A DNA stretch of 64,000 nt, from assembly GCF_028389875.1 (NCBI RefSeq), contig NC_084666.1:28738308-28802307 (forward strand). Direction: 5' to 3'. The notes below the pieces were generated by a model. That model worked only from the letters and a program-made list of their open reading frames with translations. It was not told where the DNA came from and searched no databases. This DNA comes from Rhea pennata (taxonomy: Eukaryota; Chordata; Aves; Rheiformes; Rheidae). The position numbers and the translations under genes are program-made. Position 1 is the stretch's first letter. Each line of letters opens with the position of its first letter. Below are positions 14,712 through 26,728 of this stretch, one piece after another.

Positions 14712-17700
14712 GACTAGACTAAATACAGAAGACCTGGAATATTCAAGTTACATATCATGTCTACTGAGACTACAGAAAATAAATTGCAGGGCCAGCAATA
14801 ATATAAATACTTCCCAAAGTAACATTACAAAAAGTTTGACTAAAACGAAAATATCACTTACTTATTATTCAGCCCTCTGTTTTCTCATTTCATGGTGTTG
14901 AATATTTTTTCTGTCCAAGATGTTATCCATCATCTTCTGCCTGGGAAATGGAGCAGCAGCATTTGACCGGCTCCCTGCAGCAGAGGGGGAGAAGCACTGG
15001 GTACCTGTACCCGTGACACCTCTGCGATGCCGTCAGCCTGATACTCCTTACAAGCTCCAAGCTCCAGTGTGGGTCAGAAGCTGCCCCTTATGGAAAGAAG
15101 ACAGCATTTCTTGCTCTCAAACTCCTCCAGGAATATTAAGCATAACATTGGTTAATATTCCTGTTGCTTCTCAGAATATTGTAATGATTTAGCTAATTTG
15201 TTTGTTTGTTTTATGGATGTGAAAAATAAGTTTAAAGTGAAGAGTACAAGCCCAAGAAAGGAATAGCTTAAGGACAGGGTTATGAACAAAACTGAGTCTT
15301 TTTTTTTTATTATTACTCTCTTATCCTGTTCAATAGTCTTACTAAAGACAGCTAATCTTACTGTCTGCAAATCTCCATCCTTTAAAGGAGATTCAGTATG
15401 TTAAGGAAGCATTCTCAAGATATGTCTCTTCCTCAAGTGTAACGCCAACTAACGGGACCTCCTAAACCCTGGGTGTTTATTGCACCGCTGTTAGCACACC
15501 TGATGCTATCTGTGCATAGTCTGTATTCTGCACTATTACCTACTTTATGATAAGCTGATTATCTTTACTCATCCTCTGTGATTGCATTTAGGAACATTAA
15601 ATGAGCATGAAAGTGCAACATTGCTATAAAGATTTTAGATTTCATGCACCACTTTCTCTGAGCTATGGCAAAAATACTGTTTAATAAGAATATTGGTTCT
15701 GGTTATGGACTATATAAATATGATCCTTTTGGCAGACACGTGTTAATAATAAAGATGAGGAAATGGAGGGGAAGATCAAGTAACCAGGCTGGAGATGATT
15801 AGAAGAGATACGGAGGGCCTTGCAAGTGCTGATGAAGAACACGGCCTTCACGTAGAGAAGAACACACTAGTGGTGGTGTCCAAAGAGAGAAGCAGCACAG
15901 GCAAGGATTAGGGAAGAACAGGATGTTTTTTGCAGGTGTGGGGACACCAGATGAATGTCAGGAAAGAGAGAGAGGAGGAGGTCACAGGCCATGATCAGAT
16001 GTCGTCACTGCTCTGCAGAAACTTGACATTCCCTCCTGAGTTTAGTCCCTACTTTCAATATTCCCGTATTCTTCTCCCTTTTCACAAGCTTTGTCTTGGA
16101 TTAGCCATCTTAATGTCTTAAAAACGTAAAAGTACATCATCCTCAGAACAGAGCAGAGTAGATGCTTCTCTGTGGTTGATCTCTTTCTCCAAAGATAGGA
16201 ATAGTAACAGAATAGCAATAGGAATAGACTAGAATAGTAGTAGAAATGATAGGGATTTTTCTTCAAGTCAGATGAAAATGTATGTTTTGCTCTTCAGACT
16301 CAAGAAGAAACCTTTGCCTCCTGAGGAGGGAGGCTTGGAGATTTTAAAGGCCTTAGGATCTGCTTATGCCCTCTAAGAGTAAAAATATTACAAACATTTT
16401 CAGCAGCTGGATGGGAAAAACAGGTAGCTTTCATACCAGGTGAAGTCTGTTATTGCAAAAATGTGGTTAATTCAGTATTAGCTGAAGCTATGTCAGAGTG
16501 TAATGATGTGGGATGCTCAGAAATATCCCCCAAATGTTAATGATGGAATTAACAGTCAGTGCTTGAGCATCTGCAAATACCATAGTTGTAAAGGTTTGGG
16601 GAAGAGTGCTGCTTACCTTTAGGGGTTTTTTTTTTGAATGACAGTCTGGCGTTTAGCCAACACTAGTCTCTGCCTGAACTACTCATGTTGCAGGAATTAA
16701 AACAGTCAATACTTTGGTGACCTTACAAGACCTGAAAATTTAAGCAGAGATATCCAGAACAGAGGAAGAGATAAACCAACAAATGACATCAGTTGTGCTC
16801 CATCTATCATTTCCTGGTAGCATATATTAATTAACAATTATTAGGGGGTAAATAGAAAGCTAATCCATTCCTTGGAAAGCAAAATACGGTTAAAGCAACC
16901 TTCCCAAGTAACCTCAGCTGCCCCAGTGCATTCCAGGCAAGACAAGCTGTTTCAGAGATAGCAAGGGATCAAGTTATACAGCAGTGATACATTACAAGAT
17001 CAGCACTTTGAACTGCATCCAGAAGTGACCAGGTGATCAAGGCAGCTACTACAGAACTGCTGAAAATGTTGCTACTAGTTAAACCTATATAGCTGACAGG
17101 CAGCTAGATTCAGCTCAAGCTGTGGTTATCTTAAATATGTAGAGATTTTCATACAAATTACACAATTTCTACAATTTAGATCATACTAAGATTTGAAAGT
17201 TAATAAATAAGCTGGTAAACCATTTTGAAGATAAAAGTGCTTTATAAATGACAGCATTATATGATTAGTGTCTAAATAAAGTGTAAGTTTCTGTATGTAC
17301 TGTGTTTCAAATAGCAGAAGTAATTCCACTTTTAGTTTTTTTTCACAGTGCTTACAGTATTCCACACATAATAGTGTCTTACAGCTGCATAAAAATCATA
17401 GTTCTGTTCACCTAAAGCTTTATGAGGACATGGTAGGAAACTTCATTTCAGTTCCTGTTATTATTAACCCAGCTATAAATCTGCAAACCTGTCTGGTGCT
17501 GCTTCAGGGATGCACTGATGTAATCGACAGTAGCATTTAGTCCCTATCACATAGTCTCTTGGTTGATGCTTAAGCATTTGTGATGTCTAGTTTGCCATAT
17601 TGGGTGAAAACTATATCTTCTCTTTCAACATCTTTGCCATTCTGGAATGGGATTTGAATATTTTTCCCTCATAGTTACATGATTTGAAATACAAAGGATA

Positions 17701-20354
17701 ACGTTTCACTCTAGCTTCTTCCAACTCCAGTGCCGGCCTTTGAATCTGCATCTTTTGAATTGTGCTTGATAGTGGTAGGTCTCTGTGCATCCTAGGACAA
17801 CCTGCAAACTCCAGGTTGTTGCCCCCTCTGCTGTTTCTGCCTTCACGGTGAGATAAAATGCGCTGGTAGCGCCAGACAAACTGATCAGTATCAGTTTGAA
17901 GTGGTACACATGGAGAGTATGTTAGCTTCAATAATTATCGTGCCACCGATGGCTTCTTCCACAACATGCCAGTTCTTCTCATCTGCACCCTACCAATGTG
18001 ATTGCAGAGCAGTAGATTACCTGCTGTAAGAACACCGACCGACAGGACCTCTCCCAGCCGCACGAGACTGTGTGGAAGGGACCTGTCTGTAGGAGGAAAA
18101 GGGAAAAGCTGCAATGCTTCAGAAAGATCCTGGCTTCATCAAAGCGTTCCTGCCTAGGTTCAAAACATGTACCAGCACATGAGCAAACCAGAGCAGGAAA
18201 GAAAGCGTACACTGGTGCATGTTCTTTTTTCTAGCTCTGCTAATGTATTTTTCTATCTGAAGTGAAGTGATTCTGTTCTGGAAATCATGGAAGGCTCATG
18301 CATCAAGCATTTGTTCCCGGAAAAAAACAGACCAGGGAAAATGCCTGCTGAAACTGAGCAGTTTTTGACGTGGAGTGGAGAAGACCATCACTGGCCTGGT
18401 GCACCCTGGGGAGGAGGTCAGGAAGTCCCGGGTCCATACAGGGATGCTGGCCTGATCCTCTGCCACAGAAGTTTGCCAGAGATAGTGAGAAGGAGAAATG
18501 GCTACAACCTCTTTAGACTGAGGAAAGCTTGAAGCTCTTGGGTTTCAAGAGTGGCCTGAGTCATGCAGTGAAGAGAACTTTAACCATACTATGGAATAAT
18601 CTTCCATTATTTGATATAAAATTAAGCAGTGAAAATGAACTTTGTTTCAGAATAGAGAGTTGAAATGTTCTGTTACTGGAAAAAAAATCTTGAAAATTAT
18701 TGTTCTAATTTTCTTCTTTAAAAACTTTTACTTGAAAAATTTCCACTAGGAATTTTCCAGGGCTAACTATTAGCCTGTTTTTTAAAATGCTCACAGGCAT
18801 TCAAGGAAATTAACATCTTCAGGAATATGGTATTCCATTTCATATATTTAGTCATGTCTAATAGACAACATTTCAAGTCAGGTGAGTCTATTTAAATGAA
18901 GTCATGTCATTTTCTCCTATCATACTTGAGTTTTCTATAAAGATATATATTTTTAGCATTTCTCTATTTACCTTGTACACTTGATGCAACCAGCCTAATC
19001 TAAAAGGATAATCTAACTCATGCCTAAAGACAAGTAAAACAGATATACCTAAATGTTGTACAGCTTCTGGAAAAATGTACTACTGAAGTGAGAGCAGTTC
19101 TAGCTTAGCCCACTTACAGTGGCAGTGACTGTGATCCCACTTCCTCTTGGAAACCTTTTCTTGTATGTACACTATAAATTTTATTAAAAAATGTTTTCAA
19201 AGCATGGATTTTAGATTTATTTCAGTCATCTCCTGTGTTTTAAATTTCTTTCCCCACTGTTCAGTTAAAAGCTTGTGTTCTAATAACCTAGGAATAAATT
19301 TGAAGGTGCCTCAAGGTTTTTATCTGAGAGGAAATTTGTGCTGTAAGAAGCGTTTTTCAGCTCAGCCCTTTGATAGTCTGATGTGCCATAAATCTTATAG
19401 CATGTTAGCTATACATTTAATATACAGTCTAACAGCTATGTTTGATTTTGGTTCCCTAAAAGATTCTGAAGGAATAACAAGAATACGTTTAGACTGGGCA
19501 AGAAACTCCAGCCTTTTATTTGCCTCACTTTTTAGAAAGTAAATTGTGTTTGCTAATGAATAACTTCAAGAAGATGAGCAGACTAAGAGGATCTTTCAAT
19601 TCTCTGACAGAATTTTAGATCACTTTAGCAAAAATTTCCCACTCCAGTAGCCACAGACAAAATCTCAGACTAAATGGCTTTGGCTTCCAGTTGTGCCCTG
19701 ATGTGGTGGGGAGTTAAATTCTGGCTGCTTTTCATTCTGTTCGCTTTTAGCTGTTCTCAGTGACACTTGAAGGGTCCACCATCCGCTTTAAGTAGGTACA
19801 ACTATGTCATGCAATTATATATTCCACCAAAACAACCCATGGGCTGCATGCAACATTTGTTCCCTTTAAGACACTTCAGGTGCAGTAAGCCCAGGAGATG
19901 AAATAATCTCTCAAGTCACTTAAAATGTAATGATTCTGTTAAATGACATAAAAAGCAAGCATCAGTAGTCTTCCCATTTTTAGGTATACAGACACCCTAC
20001 TTTCAGAAGCCTGCTGTTTAATGACTAACCTCAGTGTGCAGCCTTAGTCTGGCTCCAGCTGAATTCAAAGCAAGCTGAAAGGAAGTAAGATCAGCCAGAC
20101 AATTTATTTTATGTAAAATATAAACATTTTAACAGGAGAAAAAACTGTTTTCTGATGTTACAACCTTCATAACCAACATGAGACTTATCTTACAGTTCAA
20201 CAGGGTTTAATTACATGTAAATGATTAAAAAGAGCAGATACTCAGCTGTACACATACACTGTACATAGTATGCTTTACTAGACACTCAGTATTTTTAAAA
20301 TGTGTCCCTGATGGTATGCCTAATAATTTTACTACCTCTTACTTCATTCAAAAA

Positions 20355-20795
20355 TTAGTACAAAATATTGAAGCAGTTTTATTATGATCACATTTTTTTT
20401 TGACAAGGCAGAGAGGGTCCACGTATTTACATCAGATATACATATCCAGAGCTTCAGACAGCATTGCTATGACTCTTCCTCTTCCTCTTTGTTCTTCTCC
20501 CCCCGCCCCTGCACTCATTCTCATACAGCATATGGTAGTTTCACTCCTAAATAGTGAAGGTAAGTTATAAGCCAGTGCTCTTTAATGAAAGTCACTGAAG
20601 CTAGAAATTTATCTCCAGGAAAAGCTCTTGATTCTGTTGCCCTACTGCTGCTGTTACTGTTAGAACGAGAGTTGAGAGAGGAGTTGAAAACAGTGTGATA
20701 CGCGAGAACAGACCATCCTGAGACATTTGCAAGGATGAACACCATTGCAAATATGAAGCCGATGTTTAAGCACAGCCTCATTAAGGAATGCATAC
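20355..20795 (-). CDS. Candidate terminal exon encoding a small single-pass membrane protein
   Basis: The ORF (20521-20793, stop included) encodes 90 residues from the first Met, or 86 from a second Met at residue 5. Residues about 7-31 form one hydrophobic segment (GFIFAMVFILA and on through GWSVLAY), long enough to span a membrane or act as a signal anchor. It is followed by a Ser/Asn/Arg-rich stretch with Asn-X-Ser sequons (NVS, NSS) and a C-terminal part with WLITYLHYLG. On the minus strand the ORF starts 2 bases after a possible 3' splice site (pyrimidine-rich tract ending AATAG at about 20796). An AATAAA signal lies about 140 bases past the stop. I do not recognise the family. It could be a real small gene, a downstream or alternative exon of another minus-strand transcript, or a chance frame in a long 3' UTR. 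Confidence 0.35.
20378..20383 (-). terminator. AATAAA poly(A) signal after the small membrane-protein ORF
   Basis: The minus strand reads CATAATAAAACTG here, followed within 20-30 bases by a T-rich, TTTTGTAC-containing element. This is the usual arrangement for cleavage and polyadenylation and would end a transcript near 20355. It could also serve a long USP46 3' UTR. Confidence 0.4.
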
Positions 20796-23700
20796 CTATT
20801 AAGGAGGGTTATGGGAGGGGATGCAAATATTCCTCAATTTTCTGCTGTGACGGGCAAGATGTTTTGGTGAGCTGCCAAGTGCCTTCCCAAAGGGTTTGCT
20901 TCTGCACTTTGGAAGCCCTAGTAGAAGGGTTAGGATTACCCAGAAGATAGATTAAATTTTACCTGGGGTACAAGTTGAGGGTTAGGAAGCTACATGCCAG
21001 TCCAGCTCCACCTACAGACCTCTCGTGCTATCACAGACCATTTTGTATCATTACATCACTTACCATTTTGTATCATTACATATACTGAAATTGCCACCTG
21101 CAAAGCCTTCTTCAGAACAGAATCATTAGACTGTTAAATTGACCATTGTGAATGGCACACAGAAGCTAATTTATTTTACGTTGTCTGATGTCCAAGCCCC
21201 GATAACCCAACAAAGTGGAATTATTGAAGAATCATGTCCACTCTGAGGCTGTGAATAAACGGAGTTATGTGCACTCTCATATTCAATCATTCAGGTAAAG
21301 CCAATAATAAAATCTCCTAGGGGGTGAAGAATCATTAGCACGTGAAAAGGTGTGGGCTTAGTCCAGATGGTCCCATCAGGAGGGCACACACCTCCTGATA
21401 GGTGTTGTTTGTCATTGAATGCCAAAGAGGTCGTTAATCTAAATGGTTCTTGCGGACAGGTTCAAGGAATCTCTTTGAAGTAATGCATATTAACTAGAAA
21501 GAAATTAAAAGGATGTCAATCAAGGCATCCCAAGACCTATTTAAATACTAAGTGCCATGTTAAATTGTGAAGAAAAATCACTACTGCAGAACAGTTGCAA
21601 CAGGGAAAAAAATGGTCTTTTCACTGACCAAAGAGAATACTATATCTAAAAAACTAAGAATAACCCTTGAACTAACAACATAGAATGTCAGTTACTTACT
21701 GATATGGATACCACAGGCAGTGACATCTAAGAAATGTCCAGAGTCTATGATAGAAGGGGGGATGGCTTCACAACGACATATATTCTACTTCATCATCTCT
21801 AGTCTTTGTATGAGCCCAAGTGGAGAGAATAAAGCTGCAAAGAGATATTCTCCTTGCTTGTATTCACACAACAGCCAAGAATCGATGCAGCTCTTAAGCT
21901 TACTCACATTTGTTATTGTACCAGGCACAGACAAAACAGCAAAGGGAGCAATACATACATTATCAAACGATTGGCAGATAGCCTTGTGCTTGGTAAAAAG
22001 AATCTTTTCCTGGGAGAAGTGGAGCTTTTCAAATTTGTAGTTATGGATAATTGTGCAATGGGACATAGTCTAGTAGGCAGAGTGCAAAAAAGGCTGTCAA
22101 ATGAGCAGTGCAATTCATCAGGAAGATACCGGTATGCCAGCTGAGTGGACAGACAGGAAGTTAATGCTGCATTCTTGTTATGTGTGAACAAAGACTTCCC
22201 AAATTTGGTTCCCAACTGGTACTACAAGCCTATAAGTGAAAACTGAAATTGTGTTGTAACTAGAGAAGTAGGATCACAAGCAAGAAGTTGCAAAAGCAAA
22301 AGACAAAGGCAAAGTGTTAAGCTGGCAGGAATTTCAGAATCTTGACATCGTTGCTTAAAGTGCTTTGAGTTGACTACATCTATAAGAAACCAAAGTATAT
22401 AAACATTAGAACAGAAGGTTAATAACATTAGCTACACAAGTTGTTATACAGATACAGTTACCGAGAAACAAAAAGAGAAATAAATTAAAAACTGATAAAG
22501 TACTAAGATAAAGCAGGTACAAAGTAGAACCTCTTAAAATATCCTATACATATTCAATTTCAAAAAATGCTGTTCAAACCTCTCCACCAGAAGCAGCAAA
22601 AAAGAGACAAAACAAGAAGGATCTGCTGCTGAGAGGCATCAGCTCACTGGCAGCTGCAAGTTGTCAGTTCAGGTCACAAATGCCTGAGGTTGTTACACAT
22701 GGGTGAATGAAATCTAATGTCTGAGGATGAAAGAAAGGTATGGTAACACTTCAGAACCCACCACATAACATGAATTCTAGTTTCAGCTTAGTTAGGTCTT
22801 TAATATCTTTATTAAATCTAATGCAAAGGAACACCTGTGACTTTTTTTTTCCTTTACTCCAAATGCTAAAGGAACAAGACATTAAGATGTTATCTACTGA
22901 TCTGCAGTAACTTTAAATTATTAAAATAGAATTGACAGGAGTAATTGCAGGACTTATTTCAACAAGGTGTTCTGCTTTCACTGATAAGGTTTCTCCATCA
23001 CTCCGCTCTTCCACCTCCCTCTGCTCTGTCCCAAAAATAGAAATTACCTAAAATCCTGACAGTCTGTTCCGTGAACGTTCAGATCTGAGCTCATCCTCTA
23101 AGATAACCGATTCATCAGCACTACAGTACTTCATTGAGTTTAGTGGAAAAACAGCACAGGATGAAAATATTCTATTCTCTAAGTAAGAATATAGTAATAA
23201 GATTTATAAATGGACAATGTGTCTCATGCAGCATGTGAAACAAGTAATGAACTTCAGATATCCTTCGGCCTAAGACACTCAGAATCCAATATCATAAAAC
23301 CAGTCATGTTAGGGAAGCACAGCATACTGTTAGACATCTGTGCTACAATTTTATTTTCTAGCTGCTTGCTGAAAAGCTTTGATTGTCCTAGATATTTTTC
23401 TACTCTTTCATAAGGGATTGTAAATCTATATGTAAGAGAAAAGGATTACATTTTATTTAATCAACTGAAATACTCTACATCATGGGCTTGTTCCTGGGGG
23501 TATCCCCATCTTGCAAAACTCTTGCAAATGTGCTTAATTTGATGTAGATGAGAAGTTGTGCTGCCTGAAGTAGAACCATTCAAACAGCTGTGACGGACAA
23601 CTTTTGCTGGACTGGAATCTGTAGGGTGGAGATGATTTATACAACTGTAACTACAATTTTTTTAGATCAAAAGAAAATGCTCCTTAATTTAGCTGATGTT

Positions 23701-24330
23701 AGCACAAAGTGAGTATCAGCATTATACACTTTACAGACTTTATATACTTCATAGACTTCCCATGACTTTTTAGAGTTGTGGTCAAGCCCCTGATTTGGGA
23801 CTGGTGTGATACCACTGCTATAATCTTTTTGTGGGCTGGCATGAACTCCTGCTCTAAGAACTTTTCCAATACTTCGCCATACATTTTCCATCTCCTCTCA
23901 TTTATAACAGAAAAGCTGGGTACTTTACTTTTTTAAATGTTTTTTCATACTTTATGAAAAAAAGCTTACTCTGATCATTTTGCTGTCAGATAACATACTG
24001 CAATTATCTGTATATGTTTTACAACCTCGAGCTGTGTTGCAGTCAGAGAATAATAAAGATTAATATCCTATACTTTAGTATTTAAATACTACTTCATTTT
24101 ATTAATATTAAAAAAATCAATTCTCAGATAAGTCAGTCCAAATATGAAATTTCCTAAAACTGAATTGATTTTAAATTATTTTAATGTAAAATTACTGTTC
24201 ATACAAACACAAGCCCTAAACATTCAAATGATACATTAATAGTACATTTTCTGTTGCTCGTTTTAAAACTGAAGAATACTCTAAGAATGTTTGGCAGTAA
24301 ACTGTGAAGTATGGACGCTCTGACCAACAC
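20796..24330. other. Intergenic or distal 3' UTR sequence, no gene recognised
   Basis: AT-rich sequence downstream of the likely USP46 poly(A) site. It contains several further AATAAA motifs on the minus strand (for example near 22809), so longer USP46 3' UTR isoforms may extend into it. A 20-base direct repeat (CCATTTTGTATC core) sits at 21038-21057 and 21062-21081. No exon or repeat family that I recognise is visible. Confidence 0.45.
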
Positions 24331-24339
24331 CAGATAATG

Positions 24340-26626
24340 CTGATCTATAAAGTGCCTTTATTCACAACCAGGAAACATTCCTGTTTTAAAAGGCAAGCGA
24401 TTATTACATTTTTCTATATGGAAATTCTGAATGCTCATGAATATATCCATTAAAAAAAAAAGGATTTGATACTAATCACTTTTAATCACAGGTTTACTTT
24501 TTCAGTGGAAATATTCATGGGCCTCAGTGAGACCTGAAGTCTCCTGCAAGACATTCTTCTGTGTTAAAGATAGAACATTTGCATTCCCCGTTGATGAAAG
24601 AACTGGAATTGCATACCAATTATGCTTGCCCTGAGCCCACAGAACAGCCTTCATTCATGTGAAAGATCTCTGTAGACTACTGCAATTATTCACCCAAGTC
24701 AGTACTCTAACATTACATTCTACGTCTATTTTTTTGCAGCAATATAACATGATAAATCTCAAATCATGTTAATGAAAAGTCCAGTTTTGTTTTTCCTTCT
24801 GTGTAAAGTGCTACTTTTTCTTTGTTTACAAAATTGTCATCAATAAATCCAACTGATCTTCAACTTATGTTACTGTAGAAGCTAATGTTCCATTTTCACC
24901 ATAATTTAACAAAAGATATTTCACATTCACAGTAGTTAACAATGAAAATAAGCTTTTCCCTCTCCTACAAAAAACCCCTAAAATATAAGAATTAGCTCTG
25001 CTTCAAAAAACATTTCTTGAAATGGAGTTTCATGCTGTAAAATGACAGGCAGGCTTCTAACAGAAAATAAATATAAAAGCAACATTGTCTAATAAATACA
25101 GAAAGAGTGAATTAAAATATAATACATAGTAATAAATACTGTGAGATGAGACTATTTCCTTCTAAATACCAGAACCAACTTCCACTCCCCTTGCAGACAA
25201 CGAGAAGCTTTTGCTGCTGACTTCACTGGGGTTGGAATTTGGCCGCTGAAGTTCAAGAATTATACAATAGAGTATAAGGGTCAAACCAAGCAAGCCAGTT
25301 ACGCAGTGTTACGACTGCCTCAACCTACTATTTATCCCTTCTTACACCCTGTACATACTTTCTTCTACATTCTTGCTTTGCCAAATTCCAGTTTGTGTGT
25401 ACAGCAATTTTATTAACTGGTACGTGATTAGAACAAGCCAAATTCATCCAGTAAAATCACAGACAGTTACAGTTGCGCTAAGCTCTTTTATGTTTTTGAA
25501 ATCACACACTTCTGACTCCCATCTGTTCTTGTGGTGACCCGAATGTTGTTGAGCATGGCCAAAATGCTGGTGATGATAAATAGATAAGAGTGTGTGTAAA
25601 CTAAGGGTTGCTATGCAACTTTAAAGGTTCTCCATGTTGTTAAGAAATGGACTGTGTCTTGAGAAATGCAAATGGGACCCTACAGGTATTCAGCAAACCG
25701 CAGGTTTGAGCCTTGTACTATGTATCGTACCAACAGCATATATTTAACTGGACTGTGTAATTTCAGCCCTAGTGGATATGTTTTACATGAATAGCATTGG
25801 TAAGTTTGAAAACTCAATTGAAAAAAAGTATTACATTATTTTAACAGAAAGATAAGCGCAATCTCTACAAATGCACCTTTTCTTTTTGTCGTATGTGTCA
25901 TCTCTCTCTACTTATCCAAGGTCTCTGCAATTTCTGAAATCTCACCTCATCTGTACTCTCTCATGATAAACATAATTAACTGGACACACAACATTACTTT
26001 GTTCTACTGTAATTTAAATCCTTTTATGTGAGTTTTAGGCTTGAGTTATGCACTTAAGGTTTTTATAACCCAAAGCTTAAATGATTTGGGAAGAATATCT
26101 TCTTGCATTGCAGAGCAGTGTGTAACAAAATCCCCTGTGCGACCATAATTCCAATCATAATGAAACAGATTTTTTTCTTTACACTTAAAATGTGTAACTA
26201 CATGTCAGAACGTATTTAAAAGAATGCTTTGTAAGTCAACATACTCCAAAGCCATAAAGTTTTTAAACAATTTGCCTTAAATACAATGAACACTTCCATA
26301 AAAAATACTACTCTAGCTTGATTGGGTTTAATAGTTGACATCCAAATCTTATTATCTGTAAATGTTAGTCCATATAAATTCCCCTAAAATCTGACTACAA
26401 TTAACTTTTCTGTCAGACTTAAAAAAACAAACAACTCCCCTCTCCAAAATAAAGTTTCATGTGTCAAAAATGGTTATAGTCAACACCACATGGACCATTT
26501 AATAGGAGACTGAATATACTGTTGTTCAACAACACAAGATGTGGTCTGTGGAAGAGTCAGCTCATGGGGGTCGATCACAGTCCTTGTGTGCAGCATTGTA
26601 GTGCATCATTGTCACAGTTTGCCAAG
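24340..26626 (-). other. USP46: USP46 3' untranslated region (proximal part)
   Basis: This AT-rich sequence directly follows the USP46 stop codon on the minus strand, with no splice donor that I would trust. It has several short A/T-rich stretches. The 3' boundary is inferred from the poly(A) signal at 24357-24362. Long 3' UTRs are usual for this gene in mammals (general knowledge). Confidence 0.5.
24357..24362 (-). terminator. USP46: Candidate USP46 poly(A) signal
   Basis: The minus strand reads GTGAATAAAGGC. About 30-40 bases downstream comes a GT-rich stretch (TCTGGTGTTGGTC), the expected downstream element. Use of this site would give a 3' UTR of about 2.3 kb after the stop at 26627. Other AATAAA motifs occur between 20.3 and 25.4 kb, so alternative ends are likely. 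The true end cannot be fixed without transcript data. Confidence 0.4.
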
Positions 26627-26728
26627 TCACTCTCTTGACTGATAGAATAAAATATAACCAGACTCAGAATTTTTTGATATGTCAGAGGTCAGACCATAGA
26701 ATTCTTCAATAGCTTGAGCGTCTATTTT
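26627..26728 (-). CDS. USP46: USP46 coding exon 9 (residues 334-366 and stop)
   Basis: Encodes [16 protein letters not shown] through YILFYQSRE followed by TGA. The acceptor is preceded by an unusually long T tract (about 16 T, then AG|AAA). The invariant C-terminal ILFYQ segment of USP catalytic domains is complete. Confidence 0.96.
   Translation of the reverse strand, partial: KIDAQAIEEFYGLTSDISKNSESGYILFYQSRE

Larger units (their letters stand above)
1..20354. other. AT-rich intergenic region without a recognised gene
   Basis: I found no exon chain, no recognisable protein domain and no RNA gene here. The open frames are short (at most 131 codons, at 19147-19542), have no family resemblance I can name, and are spread over both strands as expected by chance. 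A GC-richer patch at about 7140-7400 and another at 9480-9800 have no promoter or splice structure that I can support. Simple repeats inside it are listed separately. Downstream of the USP46 3' end, this looks like a gene-poor interval. Distal regulatory elements cannot be excluded from one sequence. Confidence 0.6.

Noticed and set aside
17611-17931. 106-codon minus-strand frame in the intergenic region
   Set aside because: No family resemblance, no splice or poly(A) context, and a second overlapping frame of similar size in another phase.
19147-19542. 131-codon plus-strand frame, the longest in the first 20 kb
   Set aside because: AT-rich composition, no domain, no promoter or 3' signals nearby; compatible with chance.
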